From Pedobacter arcticus A12 (GTDB lineage: Bacteria > Bacteroidota > Bacteroidia > Sphingobacteriales > Sphingobacteriaceae), in NCBI RefSeq assembly GCF_000302595.1, contig NZ_AKZJ01000015.1, positions 1-64,000 on the forward strand: a stretch of 64,000 nucleotides of DNA. The letters run 5' to 3'. Every line of letters starts with the position of its first letter. The stretch's first letter is position 1. Shown piece after piece: positions 62,315 through 64,000 of this stretch. A program made the position numbers and the translations under genes. Under the pieces are notes generated by a model. It searched no databases. It saw only the letters and a list, made by a program, of their open reading frames with translations, and was not told the origin of the DNA.

Positions 62315-63562
62315 ATGAACGAAAGCAAAACCTCCACTAGGTTCGCATTTATCATGATTACCTCTCTGTTTTTTATGTGGGGATTTGTGCATAATCTCGA
62401 TCCAATTTTAATTCCACATCTTAAAAGAGCGTTTAGTTTATCAACTTTGCAGGCTTCTTTAGTGGATTCTGCGGTTTTCATTGCTTATTTCTTAATGGCA
62501 TTGCCTGCCGGTGCAATCATGAAAAAGTATGGTTATAAAGCGGGTATAATTACGGGACTATTGCTCTTTGCAATTGGCTCTTATTTGTTTATCCCATCTG
62601 CAAACACACAATTGTATGGGTTCTTCTTGCTTTCGCTTTTTGTAATTGCCTGCGGATTAACTATATTAGAAACAGCTGCCAATCCTTATGCGTCATTATT
62701 GGGTCCGCCAGAAAAAGCGGTACAACGGTTAAATTTGGCGCAATCTTTTAATGGTTTGGCGGCAACCTTAGCTCCAATTATCGGTGCTAAAATTATACTT
62801 ACCGAGGGTTATTCTGATGAAGCTTTAAATGCGATGACAGCCTCTGCCAGAGAAATTGCCTTAGCTTCTGAAGCCTCAAGTGTGAAAATGCCTTATTTAA
62901 TTTTGGGTAGTATAATATTAGTTATTGCGGTAGTTTTCTATTTCATAAAATTGCCTGAAATTAAAGATGGAGAAGGTAGTGCATCTGGGGCTCATGTTTT
63001 TCATGCATTAAAACACCGCCATTTAAGCTGGGCAGTAGCCGCTCAGTTTTTTTATGTAGGGGCACAGGTTTGTGTGTTTAGCTTTTTTATTCTGTACGCT
63101 ACTGAAGCCGCTGGAATTACCGAAATGGAAGCCGCAACTTATGCCGGCTTTGGAGTAGGGATGGCTTTTATGATTGGCAGATTTGTGGGCACATTCTTTA
63201 TGAAGTTTATAACACCCGTAAAATTATTGGCAATTTATAGCTTAATATGTGTTGTTTTATCGGCTTTAGCCATGTTTATAACAGGAATGGCTGCCATATA
63301 TTTAGTAATTGGTATTGCATTTTTTATGTCGATCATGTTCCCCACTATTTTCTCTTTAGGAATTAAAGACTTGGGCGGAGATACGAAATTTGGAAGTAGT
63401 TTAATCATCATGTCTATTGTAGGTGGCGCACTTTTACCTCCGCTTTTCGGTTATATAAGTGATGTTATTCATAATATTCAAATTGGTTATGTAGTTCCAG
63501 TAGTTTGTTTTGTAGTGATTTTCTTATTTGGTGTTACCGGACATAAAGTTGTAAAAGTTTAA
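62315..63562 (+). CDS. fucP: L-fucose:H+ symporter-type sugar MFS transporter
   Basis: This 415-residue transporter has 12 predicted helices and the FucP-type N-terminus FAFIMITSLFFMWGFVHNLDPILIPHLKRAFSLS. The AYFLMALPAGAIMKKYGYKAG loop and TILETAANPYASLLGP are FucP hallmarks (the NPY region). It imports L-fucose or a related sugar with protons. It is followed 2 bp later by a mutarotase and then by the start of a UxaA-family gene, so it heads a fucose-type catabolic operon. A closely related hexose transporter is possible. Confidence 0.88.
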   Translation: MNESKTSTRFAFIMITSLFFMWGFVHNLDPILIPHLKRAFSLSTLQASLVDSAVFIAYFLMALPAGAIMKKYGYKAGIITGLLLFAIGSYLFIPSANTQLYGFFLLSLFVIACGLTILETAANPYASLLGPPEKAVQRLNLAQSFNGLAATLAPIIGAKIILTEGYSDEALNAMTASAREIALASEASSVKMPYLILGSIILVIAVVFYFIKLPEIKDGEGSASGAHVFHALKHRHLSWAVAAQFFYVGAQVCVFSFFILYATEAAGITEMEAATYAGFGVGMAFMIGRFVGTFFMKFITPVKLLAIYSLICVVLSALAMFITGMAAIYLVIGIAFFMSIMFPTIFSLGIKDLGGDTKFGSSLIIMSIVGGALLPPLFGYISDVIHNIQIGYVVPVVCFVVIFLFGVTGHKVVKV

Positions 63563-63564
63563 AG

Positions 63565-63906
63565 ATGAAGAGATATATTTTAGCCCTTGATTTAAGAGAA
63601 AATTTAGAATTGATACATGAGTACGATGATTGGCACAAAAAAGTATGGCCAGAGGTTTTAAAAAACATCGAAGACTCCGGTATTCTAAAAATGGAAATAT
63701 TTAGGTTTTATAATCGTCTTTGTATGATTATAGAAACTACCGATGATTTTACATTCGAGAGAAAAGGTAAAATGGATAAGGAAATAAAAAAAGTGATGGA
63801 TTGGGAAAAGCTGATGTGGGACTATCAGGTTAAAATACCCGGTTCTAAACCCAAGGAAAAATGGGTTTTAATGGATAGCATTTTTGAATTTAATAGTAAT
63901 AAATAA
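63565..63906 (+). CDS. L-rhamnose/L-fucose mutarotase family protein
   Basis: This 113-residue protein belongs to the RhaM-type mutarotase family: RYILALDLRENLELIHEYDDWHKKVWPEVLKNIEDSGI with the conserved His and Trp, then IFRFYNRLCMIIETTDDF and a C-terminal WEKLMWDYQVKIPG. These enzymes speed interconversion of sugar anomers after uptake. The position next to a FucP-type transporter suggests L-fucose as substrate. It begins 2 bp after fucP and ends 1 bp before the next gene, so all three are co-transcribed. Confidence 0.85.
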   Translation: MKRYILALDLRENLELIHEYDDWHKKVWPEVLKNIEDSGILKMEIFRFYNRLCMIIETTDDFTFERKGKMDKEIKKVMDWEKLMWDYQVKIPGSKPKEKWVLMDSIFEFNSNK

Positions 63907-63907
63907 A

Positions 63908-64000
63908 ATGGCAGCAAATTTAATTTTACAGTTAGATAGAAAAGATAATGTGCTAGTTGCATTACAAGACTTAACTGCTGGAATGGATATTCAGTTTGAA
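63908..64000 (+). CDS. UxaA-family dehydratase, 5' end only
   Basis: The frame runs off the window after 31 codons. The visible N-terminus (LILQLDRKDNVLVALQDLTAG) resembles the SAF domain at the start of altronate dehydratase and related UxaA-family enzymes. In a fucose operon this would fit a sugar-acid dehydratase such as L-fuconate dehydratase. The call rests on a short segment plus the context. Confidence 0.6.
   Translation, partial: MAANLILQLDRKDNVLVALQDLTAGMDIQFE

Overview
The window reads as the chromosome of a Bacteroidota bacterium of the Sphingobacteriaceae type (Pedobacter-like). The evidence is low-GC DNA, promoters with the TAnnTTTG -7 box, almost no Shine-Dalgarno sequences, and gene families largely confined to this phylum: DUF6913, DUF2480, DUF2452, DUF3108 of the Bacteroidota type, glycosyltransferase family 117, and a TonB receptor with a carboxypeptidase-like N-terminal domain. 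The genus is my inference.

Layout. 0-6.7 kb: a ligA-DUF6913-dapA operon, then a LytS/LytTR two-component operon with DUF4288 and a LiaF-like membrane protein. 7-12.7 kb: topoisomerase IV subunits A and B, separated by a small GxxExxY (PDDEXK-like) gene that lies between inverted GC-richer repeats. 13-22 kb: DUF3891, alanine dehydrogenase, a large family-117 glycosyltransferase, tRNA-Gln(TTG), prs, rplY, a YebC regulator, and a DUF2442 gene coupled to a protein with repeated FKPRFKA motifs. 22-29.4 kb: a surface polysaccharide locus (O-antigen ligase, Wzz-like, flippase, two GT4 glycosyltransferases) with rnhB embedded in it. 29.4-36.2 kb: gcvT, a KilA-N gene that appears internally deleted, comB, an M28 peptidase, an OmpA lipoprotein, a YeeZ-like epimerase and DUF2452.

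36.2-39.8 kb is a compact restriction-modification island: two cytosine-C5 methyltransferases and a DUF3883-type endonuclease. It is bracketed by a 73-bp imperfect duplication of the start of the DUF2452 gene, which looks like a pair of attachment sites. 40-45.3 kb: a receiver protein, an RlmI-type rRNA methyltransferase, a PpiD-like chaperone, DUF2480 and DUF3108. 45.3-46 kb is a cluster of dispersed repeats. 46-52 kb: a lipoprotein and a TonB-dependent receptor, each preceded by an 11-bp-phased array of GTTAAG-like half sites that resembles a Pho box, followed by a PAP2 phosphatase and a COG4705 membrane protein. The arrangement suggests a phosphate-starvation uptake locus.

52.7-62 kb is AT-rich accessory DNA: a cysteine-rich 130-residue protein behind a perfect 22-bp palindrome, a gamma-type N6-adenine methyltransferase with a separate PDDEXK nuclease partner, an IS982-family element whose transposase has an in-frame stop, and an uncharacterised two-gene cassette (DUF3883-type nuclease fold plus helical partner). 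This DNA surrounds an IclR regulator. At the right edge a fucose-type operon begins (fucP, mutarotase, start of a UxaA-family dehydratase).

The points I would check first are the phased Pho-like arrays, the att-like duplication around the RM island, the two nuclease cassettes at 53.7-57.5 and 60.8-62 kb, the KilA-N internal deletion, and the Q-L/I-x-L/I-F peptides resembling sliding-clamp-binding motifs at the extreme C-termini of ParC, RNase HII and the IS transposase.
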